Assembly (NCBI RefSeq): GCF_024139115.2
Contig: NC_085140.1
Span: 422,790,283-422,854,282 of the forward strand
Source of the DNA: Armigeres subalbatus
Taxonomy: Eukaryota > Arthropoda > Insecta > Diptera > Culicidae
Direction: 5' to 3'
Length of the DNA: 64,000 nucleotides
Both the position numbers and the translations under genes were made by a program. Position 1 is the stretch's first letter, and every line of letters starts with the position of its first letter. Positions 53,706-64,000 of the stretch are shown here, piece after piece. The notes under the pieces were generated by a model. The model saw nothing but the letters and a program-made list of their open reading frames with translations. It was not told the origin of the DNA and did no database searches.

Positions 53706-54330
53706 AATGATTTGTCTTCCCAAAAACAAACAACAACAAAACAAAATCTCGAGAGAAAATTTCACCTTACTGCCATCCATACGAATTAATATTTGCAGCG
53801 TCTCCCGCATACGCGCGCTCGTTAGTTCATGACCCTGCAACCGACGGAAGCTTTCTACCGACGCCAAGCGATTATGAGTGCACTTTGCACTTTGTAGAAA
53901 ACTTGCACTTTTAAGAAAGTTTGTCTCGACTCAACCTTCTCTTCTACAAAAATAGTGGTCCTGGAAATAACCAATTTATCTTCAATAATACGCCACAAAC
54001 AGCAACAAAACCGAAGCTAGGATGGAATCACTCTCCGCGGAATCACGGATGGAATAAAATGGCTTTCGTGCGTATCTTATATAGTAAGCCAAATAACGCC
54101 GCCCCTTCGTTATTCGTCATGGGTGCCCATAGTATTTGCACGCCTAATGGAAACTAAACGAGCGGGACTTAAAGGCTTACTTCATTTAACACAGTAAAGC
54201 TGCTTTTTCGCGCACGCTAGCCAGTTTTTCTAGATTCCGCGGAGAGCGGTTCTATCTCACTTGACTGCTACTGATGCCATTCATGCGCATTAATTATTGC
54301 AGCATTTTCCTCTGACGCGCGCTCATGATT
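53705..54330. repeat. Outlying divergent minigene, degenerate
   Basis: A minus-strand hairpin GGTTATTTCCAGGACC (53947-53962), then ACTATTTTTGTAGAAGAGAAGG, lies about 110 bases from a promoter region at 54058-54235. That region has TATATAAG and AGCCATTTTATT on the minus side, CGCCCC and GCGGGAC in the middle, and CGCGCACGCTAGCCAGTTTT on the plus side. It is the same architecture as 28.9-31.6 kb, more diverged and without the 40-codon ORF. Confidence 0.5.
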
Positions 54331-55440
54331 CTGCTACTCACGGTTGGTTTGGACTATGAAGAAAAATTTTCTCTGCAAACCTTCTCGCTAAACTTGGTGT
54401 CACAAACCGTTATCACACAAATTACTGTAATGTCCACCTATCATCTCTGGCATGTGGTAAACAAAATTACGGCCAATGACTCGTCCTCGTCTTATTTTCG
54501 CTTCCTTGCCTCCGTCAGCTTTGATGCCATGCATTGCTTCGTTTCGGTCCGGGCCGGTGCAGTCCGTTCGATTCGATGCGCGTGGCAGACACAGCTTCTT
54601 TTGTACACAAAGAAAATCTAGCGGTGGACCAAAAAGCCCGTTACATACATCGATCTGATGTCTGTGTTGGGAATGCATGAACAGGATTGGTTGGTTTTGA
54701 AATTTTCACTGGGTACGATACCGAAGCTTTCAATAGTTTATCATAAATAATCGTTAGTTTCAAAGAAATTGACAAATTGCTGGATAGTTTCCAAGTCCAT
54801 TGATATATAAATATCTAAAATCCATAAAAAGATAAAGGCTCTATTAACGTCCAAAATCTAACATGATTTTGTGACGGTCCTCAATTTTAGATTCATATTT
54901 GATACCCAGTTCCTTCGGGTTAGACTTTGTCCAACGTCTGTAAAATTGTGAAACTGTATGACTGAGCGAGCAGTCGGTAAAAATATTTTTAAAACGCTTA
55001 CTCGATGAAATATCAGTAAATTGGATATTATGTAAGTGACCGAAACTCAACATGGACTGACTTTTCACTATGAGTCTCCAGACCAAATATCCTATTGAAA
55101 TTCTATTTTGCAGTTTGCGAGAGATTGTGTTTGGTTGTACTAGTTATATATATTAATATCTTATAATATTAACTAAATTATTATTATTATTTGTCTTTAT
55201 TAACGAGATTTTCGGCCCTAGGCAAACTAAATACCTCCGACTTAATTTTTACTAAATTTAAATTAGTAAAAACCATATTTTTATTTTTTTTTCTGGCATC
55301 GCATGCCCCAAAAACAAGGTTTTTCCCAGCTTTTAATTTTGTGTTTATTTACTCAATCATTTAAAACGAACAAGGGTTTCCGTTTTTAGATTAATGTGTC
55401 TCATATTCTGTGCCCAAAGAAGTCGGGAAAGTTTCCAATT
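54330..55440. other. Mostly unassigned
   Basis: Remnants only: TTTTGTGACGGTCC of the GACGTAG repeat near 54868 and a LINE/SINE tail at 55185-55235 (TTTGTCTTTATTAACGAGAT). No gene seen. Confidence 0.4.
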
Positions 55441-55460
55441 CGAAAAATTATATACGGGTA

Positions 55461-55655
55461 CTTGTCATAAGACGAGTTTGTACCATCCCATTTAATTCGA
55501 GTCAAGTACGAGACACTGAAGACGACGTTGCTGTCGAGGTCGAAACAAGTATCTGGCAAGGTACAATTAAGTGGTGGAATTAAATGGGATTGTACAAACT
55601 CGTCTTATGGCAAGTGAAGACATTCCAATAAAAAGCTCAAATTAATTTTCTTAAC
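55461..55655 (+). mobile_element. Foldback insertion with 12-bp TSD and CTGAAGA core
   Basis: Direct repeat TATATACGGGTA flanks it (55449-55460 and 55656-55667). Arms CTTGTCATAAGACGAGTTTG and CAAACTCGTCTTATGGCAAG are inverse complements, 39 bases each with a few differences. Between them CACTGAAGACGACG...GAGGTCGAAAC gives the same core as 16191-16218. The 40-base tail after the right arm (AAAAGCTCAAATTAATTTTC) is shared with 42330-42370. Confidence 0.65.
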
Positions 55656-56119
55656 TATATACGGGTAGTCGAATCCACCTCCCTAACCATGGTTTTGCTT
55701 TGAAGCCAATGAATTAAGACAAACAAAATAAAACTTCTTATGTCGAATATCCTTGCGAAACAATTTCACATGAAATTGTCATCGCCATAATTTATAACAA
55801 GATTCTGAATTCGCCATCAAAACTTACCTCTTGGAAGTTGTAGAATGCTGATCTCAATTACGTGCACTTCCCATATCCATCTTACTTCACGCTTTCACCA
55901 TTCCATCACCGGTAAGCTTCTAGTCCATAACTCAAAACACAAACTCAAATCAATCACCCCGAGGGTTTACTATTACCGTCTAGAGCTCACTTCCCCGCAG
56001 CACTATTCTCCGGCAACGATTTTCCCGACCCATTTAACAGCTTCTCGAGCGATTTGTGCCGAGCTCTTCCATCAGTGCGTGAAAGTAAAACTTCTTCCGC
56101 TTCTCTCAACCACTTAGGA

Positions 56120-57130
56120 TAACACTTCTCAATCGGAACCTCCACATTCATCCCTCACTTTTTGTACCATTGCGAGCTATTGTACTAATCCTTTGTTGAA
56201 CTGGATGTCAGCCGAAAAATCGTTTTTTTTTTCTTGACTGTTAATTCCACTGTTGATGCGCCCTCTCAAAGAGATATTATGACTGAACCTTCCCACGCCC
56301 AGTGCTACCACCCATTGTTGTCCGTTTTTCCTTCTTTCGGGTGGACAATCGAAACGGCGATCACACGTTGAATGTCTTTTTTATGGCTGCAGTTTCGTCC
56401 GAAATCAAGGCCAGGAAAAAATCAGAAAAGGCAATCCCCGTACCCGCGTTCTCTGCACATTCGCACGCCTTTTATTATGATTTTGCGCGCCACTTAAAAC
56501 CGCTGACGGCGCGATTTTCCATAAAGATGACACTTTTCCACGGTTCTGGCGCTCGCCGTCTTCGCCTTATCCACCGTCCTGGCGGCGTTGCCCTGCTATG
56601 GATGAACAATTGTCCAACTCGGCTTACGGGGATTGTTCACACCAAAACGGATTCACGCGACGGCGGCGACGTCCCAACAACAGTCAACACACATCCTCGC
56701 ACGTTTTATGAACGGTTCTGGGCTCGAGGATAAAACCCCACACGATGTCGCAAAAAGTAAAAACGTCCGCTTCCGACGAGTTCCAGCGCAGCACTGAATA
56801 GAAGTCCTTTGCCATGCCTTCATCGGGTGGTCGCAGCATTCCAATAAAGTTTGAAGCCGGCGCGCGGAACGACAACCAGCCATGGCAATGGAAGCAGCAG
56901 CAGCAGTCCGGTTGGTAGTCACACCGCCATAGTCAAAGTCGTTACCATCATCATGGGAGGTTGCGGTAGGTGAAAGTTGGCGCACTTGGGTTGGTATACT
57001 GGGGTTGTTGGTTCCGCGTCAGGACAGGATGCGGATGCTGATGCTGGGGAGAAGCGGGAGTTAGGGTGGGTCAGTGCGTGAGATAAGAATGAACGTCAGG
57101 GATGCGTGAGATAAGAATAAATTAGAAGGA
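56120..57130. other. GC-richer, apparently low-copy segment
   Basis: No repeat family recognised. On the plus strand an ATG at 56383 opens about 116 codons (MAAVSSEIKARKKSEKAIPV ... ERFWARG) to 56733. The minus strand is also open at 56653-56985, so the signal is mainly GC content. It contains (CAG)n at 56895 and GGATGCTGATGCTGG. It might be an exon or promoter of a host gene; neither strand shows a known domain. Confidence 0.25.
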
Positions 57131-58370
57131 GCTTCTATTGCTAAAGAAGATGAGAAAGAACATTGTAAACGCATGCAAATGCCACATGAATAAAACATAG
57201 CTAAGATTTATTCAATCCGATAGAACAATGTCCTTCACTTTTCAGTCAATAAAGCATGAATATATTGTTAGATTTTTTTGGATTGTGCCTTTTCGACGGC
57301 TAAGTAATCAGTAATCTCTCGAACGCATAGAGGAAACTGGATACACATGATCCCCACTTTTTTGTTTTGGATATTTCTCGATGCAACATGCGTAAATTTT
57401 TACGCTTTTAGATGAATTTGATAAACAAAATAATTAGTTATTGAAAAACCCTGATTAATCCACCTGGTTCATGTACAAAATAGTATTTTGGCCATAACAT
57501 CCTAGCACATAGTTCAATCTGGCCAGCTATTATTTTGAACAAATTGACCTAGTGCGTAATTTTTAAACGCGTCATTAAAAAAATGATATTTAATATGTGT
57601 AAATTTCAATATATTTGTAGTTCACTGCCAAAATTTCAGCTCAATCGGTCATCGGGGTTACAAAGTTACAGTCTGTCAAAGTTGACCATTTTGTATGAAA
57701 ACGGCTTCCGCTGCTATAATTCTGAACACAGGTGTAAGTTGCGGCAACTAATTTTCAACATGTGTGCTACTCGGATGAGCCTCCTTCTCTTCACTAGTAA
57801 ATGTTGAACTTGCATTCCTTCCCTTCCTTCCATGATTGTAAGGACGTGGCCAGGTATACAACTGCTGCTGTTACGACGACGCATTAACAGCCACAACAAC
57901 ACAACAGCTTGCGCCTAGTAGTAGTAGTGCAAGATATGCGAAGAGAAGAGATACAATGGTGATGGTAGATAGTGTAGGTAGTGTCGAGATGAGCAAAAAT
58001 AAACAAACTTCGCCATCGTAGTTCAATGTAAAGATTATTATCGAATAAGCAAAATGAAAATGTTGGTGGAATTGTATTCGAAATTAATTGATTACGATCA
58101 GCAGGAAAAAGTGTTGGACAGTTAAGATTTGAATACCAGTGAGTAGACCCTGAAAAGAAAAATGAAATAGTCAATAACAAATAAACAATTTGTTAATACT
58201 TACCTGTGTGAGGGTGAGATATATTATAGAATGGGTAATCCACTTCCACTTCCTTCCACTTCCTTAGTTGAATAAATAATAATAATAGTAATCCACTTCC
58301 AGTGTGCATTGAAGACAGATATGCAAATATCATCGATATAACGGTTTGGTTACCAACATTTACCAGTGAA
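57130..58370. other. No recognisable gene
   Basis: AATAGTATTTTGGCCATAAC at 57480 and CAAAATTTCAGCTCAATCGG at 57630 are repeat words shared with 23230 and 26260. Otherwise unassigned. Confidence 0.4.
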
Positions 58371-58373
58371 TAC

Positions 58374-58639
58374 ACGAATCCATGTAAAATAAAAAAGAAT
58401 ACACACGACGGTGTTGACTTTGACAGATCCTTCAGCGCAGCAAATGAAGATCATTTTAAAATGCTTTTAATAAATTCTAGACAAAATGTAATTAAAATCT
58501 GATTGATGTACGATACGGAAAAAGTTCTGAAGTACATATTTGGAATGTTTCTATCATACAGTTCAGAACGCAGCATAGCGCTGTAGGATCTGTCAAAGTT
58601 AACACCGTCGTGTGTCTTCTTATTTTTACTTGGATTCGT
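58374..58639. mobile_element. Foldback MITE, ACGAATCC ends
   Basis: ACGAATCCATGTAAAATAAA and TATTTTTACTTGGATTCGT pair as ends; arms of about 75 bases include ACACGACGGTGTTGACTTTG. No target duplication is clear. Confidence 0.75.
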
Positions 58640-58830
58640 CTATAGCAGGCTATGACTTCACCTCTTTCCTCGTCAGGCAACGAACGGAGTTGCACGCTCG
58701 ATCAGACAGCTCACAGCACACTAGAGATCACACCAACGGATAGCTCATTCGGCGGAATTGGGCCCCAGATTTGGCGATCCTGCCAGGTTGGAAATTATTG
58801 TTTTGTAAGTACCCTGTGGGCGTGATTGGG

Positions 58831-59013
58831 ACATTTTGACGTAGAACTACGTCTGTCTTTACTATATTGGGGTACACTTTACGATTGCAAAAAAAAACTG
58901 AAAAACGTCACGAAAATATGATAGAACTTTGAACGTTATTAAGCTTAGCCGTTTCTCGATGGTTTTTCAATTTTCTTGGACCACTCGATCAAGGAAGAGT
59001 CAACGCTTCATAC
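58831..59013 (+). repeat. GACGTAG repeat, second copy
   Basis: Inverse copy of 31804-31985, from TTTTGACGTAGAACTACGTC to TCAAGGAAGAGTCAACGCTT. It abuts the MITE at 59022. Confidence 0.7.
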
Positions 59014-59021
59014 CCAATGTA

Positions 59022-59198
59022 CACTGAAGTTGTTTTTTACGCGGTTATTTTTACAGGAATTGTTTTTTATGCGATTTTTTTTCACTCGAATTTCTGGACT
59101 TCCGTGGTTCATCCAGACATATTTTCGAATTTACGCGGTTTTTTACGTTGTTTTCATCTACGCGGCTCATATCCCCTGCGTAAAAACCGACTCTAGTG
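59022..59198. mobile_element. MITE with TA duplication, TTTTTACGCGG ends
   Basis: CACTGAAGTTGTTTTTTACG and CGTAAAAACCGACTCTAGTG are inverted ends flanked by TA (59020-59021, 59199-59200). A lone right end (CGTATAAAAACCGACTTCAG) lies at 59952-59971. Confidence 0.75.
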
Positions 59199-59418
59199 TA
59201 TTACAATATCAATGTATGATAATATTTTCTATTAAAAACTTGCTAACAGCTTAGCACTCGGTTTCGGTGATTCAGTCAATCTTGTAAGTGCATCGCAAGC
59301 TTCTTCTTCCATAGCAATACATTCCAACTGGAACTGTGCCTGCTTTTCAACTTAGTAATCTATTGGCATTTCTTTAGTTATTAATTAAAAGCTTTTTATG
59401 TCCACCATTGCAGGGCTT

Positions 59419-59772
59419 TTAGCTGGTGCAGTTCGTTTCTGCTAACTTAAACGTGCGTTTTCTCTCGAAAGCTTGGGGGCGTTTGACGGCAGCTTCTTGC
59501 TTACGTCTATTGATGCCAGTAGAGGGGCTCGAAATCTTCTTCGCTGCTGCAATGATTGCGTTCTGGTAAACTTTCTTCGGCTCGTTTTTGCTGATTCGTA
59601 GGTGTCTGCCAGAGTAAACGCTAGGTCCGACGCACTCACGTGAAGGAATAATTATTATTATCAATAAACTGCTAAACTTCTTTGTCGCGTCTACTCTGAC
59701 TTCCTCCATAGGATGACCACCAAACGCCGTTGACAGCCCAGCTTTCGCAATGTAGACCTGTGCGCCGGTCAT
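59419..59772 (-). CDS. 117-codon ORF of unknown function
   Basis: ATG at 59772, stop at 59419. The N-terminal third (KAGLSTAFGGHPMEEVRVDA) is followed by an Ile run from (AATAAT) repeat DNA, and the C-terminal half is strongly basic (KNEPKKVYQNAIIAAAKKIS, FERKRTFK). A second frame of 65 codons overlaps it. No family is recognised. Directly upstream is a (GGC)n-rich tract, unusual in this AT-rich window. It may be a fragment of a host or transposon gene; the Ile run suggests it is not conserved as such. Confidence 0.3.
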   Translation of the reverse strand: MTGAQVYIAKAGLSTAFGGHPMEEVRVDATKKFSSLLIIIIIPSRECVGPSVYSGRHLRISKNEPKKVYQNAIIAAAKKISSPSTGINRRKQEAAVKRPQAFERKRTFKLAETNCTS

Positions 59773-59875
59773 ATCATCGGCGGCGGCGGCGTGATGGTCA
59801 CTTTTGCCCCGGCGGCGGCGGCGTCACGGCGGCGCGCCGTTGACTTTTATCGGCGGCGGCGGCGGCGGCGTGAAC
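59770..59875 (+). repeat. GGC/CGG trinucleotide tract
   Basis: Four CGGCGGCGG blocks within about 100 bases, the most CpG-dense short segment of the window. Confidence 0.85.
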
Positions 59876-60329
59876 CGGCGTGGATGAAAAAATCAATTTT
59901 ACCGTGGATTTTTGGATTAACGCGGTTTGATTCACACGGTAGGAATCGCCCGTATAAAAACCGACTTCAGTGGATTAAAATTGCAATATTCTGCGTTTGC
60001 CGATCATCAAACAGCACATTCAAAATAGTCAATTGCCGCCGATACTAATAAATACCTGATTTCAAAATGTTATTTGAATTACCACTATTTTGTTACTCTT
60101 TGATTTTGATTAATCAAATTTTAACAATAAATCCTGCTTCACTTTTTCGTGACCCCTAAGTGTTAAGAATTAGATTTCGGAGTCATAGAAAAAATAGGTA
60201 ATAACTTTTTTCAAAAGTTATTTCCAATTTAGGATTTAGATACACTTCAGTCGTTTTGATCTCAAAATAACAAAGTTTCAGAAAAAATCTAATATTTTCC
60301 TGAAATTCGCCTAAATATGTCAACAAAGC

Positions 60330-60730
60330 TCTTGGTGGAGTTTCTGAGAGAATTTTTGGAGGAAACTATGATTTTTTTAAATTCTTACAGGCTTTTCTCA
60401 ATAAATTTCATTAGGAATTCCTTCGTAAAATCCTATGACAATGTCTGCAGAATTTTTCTATTTTAGAAAGAATAATCCATTCAGATTTTTTTTTGGGAAA
60501 TTCCTTTAGTAAGACATAAAATATTCCTGCAGGAATTCATTCGGAAATTTATTAAAGAACGAGCTATTTTCTGATGGAATTCCTAAGAGAATTTTCTAAA
60601 GGACTTTCCGAGAAAATTCCTGAAGCAGTGTTGGAAAGTGTAGTAGGAACCTTTTAACAAAATTTTGAGCAAATCCCCAGACATTTCGAAGGAATTCCTA
60701 ACAGTATATCCAAAATGCATCAGCGGCTGC
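60330..60730. repeat. GGAATTCC minisatellite, 60 kb tract
   Basis: Degenerate 12-base units (GAATTCCTAAGA, AAATTCCTGAAG) as at 49.6 kb. Confidence 0.65.
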
Positions 60731-60734
60731 TTCC

Positions 60735-61150
60735 GCATCTTCCTCGATTGCACACCCCAGAGCCAACGTCCTGTTCCAGGTTCTCTTCAAGTTCTTTTGC
60801 TGGTCTCTCTTTCTGCATACGCACTACATGTCCAACCCACTGTAATCTGTCTTATTTTATCAACCTGCCTATGTCTGCATTTTTGTATACTTGGTTTAAC
60901 TCGTGGTTAATTTTTTTTTGTCTTTATTAAAGAGACTTTCAGCCCGAGGCTGGCTCGTCTCCGAGTTCGTGGTTCATTTATTCGTCTGCTCCATTTACCA
61001 TTTTCCACCACGCTGCCAAGTACTGATCACAGTATTTTCAACTCAAACACTTTGAGAATTTGATTATCTGCATCTTTTAACGTCCATGATTCATGGCCGT
61101 ACAGGACGACTGGAGGAATCAACGATGTGTACAGAGCTTTTGGAGGAACA
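60735..61150 (-). pseudogene. RTE-type LINE C-terminal remnant with small insertion
   Basis: The minus strand retains HESWTLKDADNQ-type and QWVGHVVRMQKERPAK-type residues across frame changes (CCGTACAGGACGACTGG and TGTCCAACCCACTGTAATCT on the plus strand mark them). It is split at 60914-60966 by a short retroposed tail with a 13-base target duplication. Minisatellite DNA lies on both sides. Confidence 0.5.
60907..60966 (-). mobile_element. Tiny retroposed 3' tail with TSD
   Basis: On the minus strand GAGCCAGCCTCGGGCTGAAA, then TCTTTAATAAAGAC and an A-run, i.e. an RNA 3' end with AATAAA and poly(A). TCGTGGTTAATTT (60901-60913) and TCGTGGTTCATTT (60967-60979) flank it. Related tails stand at 34735-34780 and 55185-55235. 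Confidence 0.6.
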
Positions 61151-61159
61151 ATTATTCTC

Positions 61160-61800
61160 ATAATTATTCATTTCAGGAACAATTATTCTCAAGGAACTTG
61201 CTAAGGAATTCCTAGAGGAATTACTAAAAAAAATCCGAAGGAATATCAAATTGATTTACAAAGAAATTCCAAAGCAAAACTCCGAAGCTGACAGAAATTT
61301 CCGAAGTAATCTGTTAATAAATTTCTGAAGGAGTTTCTAGAGATTTTTTTGGAATTTTGAAACAATTTCCTAAGGAACTCCTAAAACATTCTCTGTAGAT
61401 ATTTTTTTTCATTTTCAGAAGGTATATCCGAATTTCTGAACGGAGATATCTAAGACTGTCAGAAGTTTCTTCAGGAGTTACTTTGAAAAAACCTGCAGGG
61501 ATTTCTACGGATATTCCTTCAGGAACTTGTTCAGGAATTCTTAAGGAAATTTCGTATAGAAGAATTTCTTGAGGAATTTTCGGGAAAACACCTTAACGAT
61601 TTTCCTGACGTTTTCTTAAACAAATTTCTGAAGGAACTTTTCCGAACTAATTCCTGAAAGAAATTTCAGAATATAGCTGATAGAATATAGCCGAAAGACT
61701 TTCTGGAATTCGTATACGGAGGAGTTTTGTAGAACTTCTTGACGTAGTATCCGAGGGAATTCCTGGACGAATCTCCATATGATTTTTGGAGAATTACAAA
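61160..61800. repeat. GGAATTCC minisatellite, 61 kb tract
   Basis: Plus-type units (GAAGGAATATC, GGAATTCCTAGA) with strand changes; no gene. Confidence 0.65.
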
Positions 61801-61829
61801 AAAATCTGGGAAATCTAAAATTTCGATTT

Positions 61830-63680
61830 TTCCGTGTTTTTGCAAGACTTTACCGAAATAATCTCTCGAATCTCTTATGGATTTCACTGAAGTAATAGTC
61901 TGAACTACGTCTTAAAAATATCATGATTTCAACAGCATATTCTTCTGTGTTGAGCAGGAAAATTTTCCAAAGTATTCTACACAAAAATTCGAAAAAAATT
62001 CAAAATTTCCGCTTGGATTACATTAATTACATTGTAGATTTTAAAATATCTTTTGATTTTCGACAGGAACTTCTTTAGAAAGTTCAAGTGATTCTTTAGA
62101 ATTTCCACGGGGAATTATGTCGCGCTTCGACGAAAAATTATTTAGAATTTACAAAGGAAGCATTTTGGAATATCCAAGAAGAAGTCTTTGGAATTTCCAA
62201 AAGGCATTCTTTGGAACTTGTAAGGGGAATTCTACGAAATTTCCGTGAGAAATTCTTCAGAATTTCCACTGAAGATTTTCTGGGAAGTCACGGGAATTTT
62301 TTTTCTTAATTTCTGAAATTCTTGGAATTTTCGCGAGGAATTCTTTGGACATACATATAAGCTAAATTCTTCGAAATTTAACGGCAAATTCTTCGGCAGT
62401 TCTAATGAAAATTCTTTGGAATTAGCGATGGAAATGAAATTGTTGAAAACTTTCAGGAGAAATTATTTGAATTTCCCACCAAAAACTCTTTGAGTTTTCA
62501 CAAAAAAATTATTGCAATTCTTGTAAGAAAGTATTTGTAATTTTCATGAAAATTTATTCTATTTTTTTACAATAAATTCAACACAAATTCAACTGAAATC
62601 CTCCATAATTTCCACTGAAAATTACGTGGAAAACTCTTTGGAATGTCCATAGGATTTTTTTTTAATTTCTTCAGGAAATCACTCCTACTTTGCAAGAGAA
62701 ATGTCAAAATATCGTAGGAAACCTTTAGCATGGTTTCAACGGGAAATAATTCAAAATTTTCACGGAAAATTACTCGACATTTTAACGGGAAAACTTTTGG
62801 AATTCAGAAATTCTTGAGATTTCAATGGAATGGAATTTTCAAGAAAAATATCGGAATTATCAGGGAGAGTTCTTTGGCGTATTACCTGGAAACTTTGAAG
62901 GTTATCAATCTGGAAATTCTACGGAAATTCTACGACAAACTTTTTGGAATGTAGACTTGACGTTCTCGGAATTTCAACTCGAAATTTTTCGAAATTCTGA
63001 AAATTCTTGGGTTTTCTACAAATTTGAACCGGCATGAAGAATTATAATTCAGATGCGTGACAGATTTCAAGCAGTGGTGCGCCTATGCAAGTGCCGGTGG
63101 CGCACACCTCTAAGAAGAATCAAATCCAACAGAAATTAAATTATTTGGCTTCGAGATTTGGTTTCAGGAGCTATGGAGAGAGGAATGAATTTGATTTCGT
63201 TTTGAATTTATAATTGATATTGAGTTGGATTTTGTTCAGTTTGATTTTGTCAGGTTTGAAATTTGAATTTTACTGTAGTGTGTACAATGGATTTGAAAAT
63301 GGATTTGTATATCTGAATTGCTGAAAACGTGGTTGATTTCCAATTCTTTTCAAATCACATAGGGGGAATGACGGCTTTGGCAGGTTTTGTTCTATTATTG
63401 GCAGGGGGTTTTTTATGTCTGACTATGCTCAAATTTGGCCTAAACATTGCATATCAAAGAACATTGTGGCCAAATTTCATAAAATTTGATCGACAAAAAC
63501 CTCCCTGCCAATAATAGAACAAACCTCATCTTTCCCCTATGACATTTTGTTAAATTTAAAAAGTCTACGTAGGCTTCAAGGGGATGGGGAGGGCTTTGGA
63601 AAAGTCTACTAGGGGAAGGGGAGTGGGTTTGAAAATGTGAAAATTCGGCCTGCGTGGTTTGTAGGAAGTTGTTTAGAAAT
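61830..63680. mobile_element. Second copy of the TTA-flanked TIR element
   Basis: From TTGCAAGACTTTACCGAAAT to CCTGCGTGGTTTGTAGGAAG it aligns with 1365-2513 plus 3876-4310. The left TIR is missing and the right TIR is damaged. It lacks the 1.36 kb foldback insertion, showing the empty site near 63030. At 63395 and 63505 GGTTTTGTTCTATTATTGGC and its inverse form a small extra foldback absent from copy A. Confidence 0.75.
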
Positions 63681-63684
63681 ACTT

Positions 63685-64000
63685 TCAAAATCTCTTAAAG
63701 TAGTTCAAACAGGAATTATTTTCGAAAATCCATTCAAGTTCTCTTTTAGAAATGCCTCCGGAAATACATTTTGAAATTCTTGCACAAATTTCTTCAAAAA
63801 CTTCTCCAAAAATTCATTTAAGAGCTCTTGAAAAAATTTCCTTGAATAATCTAAAAAAAACTCCACCAAGAATTCCTTTGGATATTGCACCAGAGATTTC
63901 TTTAAAGTTTCCTCGAAAAGCCTCCAGGATTCCTTCTTAGATTTCTTCCAGGATTTCCTTGAAAATTTATTAGATAATGAAATAGTTTTCGGTGGAGTTG
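63685..64000. repeat. GGAATTCC minisatellite at window end
   Basis: Minus-type units (AAATTCTTGCAC, AGAATTCCTTTG) run to the end of the window; the ORFs on both strands are artefacts. Confidence 0.65.

Noticed and set aside
56653..56985. Minus-strand 110-codon ORF
   Set aside because: Opposite strand equally open and composition GC-rich; no domain seen, so not called as a gene.

Overview
The window reads as AT-rich intergenic or intronic DNA from a culicine mosquito, most likely Aedes. Supporting signs are tRNA-derived SINEs that look like the Aedes Feilai family, RTE-type (JAM1-like) and Jockey-type LINE fragments, very many terminal-inverted-repeat (MITE-like) elements, (TG)n microsatellites, and no long open frames. 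I see no intact, recognisable host gene. Almost all protein-like sequence is decayed retrotransposon. No bacterial operons, rRNA genes or CRISPR arrays are present.

Layout. At 0.5-5.5 kb lies a broken LINE ORF1 (gag-like, with a zinc knuckle) split by a 3.2 kb TIR element. That element carries a foldback element, which itself carries a MITE. A second copy of the outer element at 61.8-63.7 kb lacks these passengers and serves as an empty-site control. At 11.5-15.7 kb a minus-strand RTE-type LINE (endonuclease, reverse transcriptase, C-terminal domain) is split by two Feilai-like SINEs, one of which holds a further insertion. At 16-26 kb there are LINE ends, a GC-rich tandem-repeat block, a Mutator-like element with a GA-rich core, an L2/CR1-like LINE and two clean foldback elements with target-site duplications (TSDs). 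At 27.5-31.7 kb is the most unusual part: a short tandem array of divergently arranged minigenes. Each unit has a symmetric TATA/Inr promoter, and the minus-strand side carries a hairpin matching the histone mRNA 3' stem-loop consensus, a purine-rich element and a 37-40 codon membrane-peptide ORF. Relatives lie at 53.7-54.3 kb. At 37-49 kb there is a mixture of TA-flanked MITEs, RTE fragments, TG/GA microsatellites and a larger TIR element. At 49.6-53.1 kb and 60.3-64 kb a 12-bp palindromic minisatellite (core GGAATTCC) dominates, interrupted by two SINEs.

A second family of interest has long foldback arms or long TSDs plus a CTGAAGA...GAAA core resembling, but not strictly matching, a hammerhead ribozyme. 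It has members at 15.97, 37.3, 42.2 and 55.5 kb and could be derived from Penelope-like elements.

Limits: family names rest on motif memory and on comparison between copies inside this window. No database search was possible. Many ORFs in minisatellite and microsatellite tracts exist only because the repeat period is a multiple of three.
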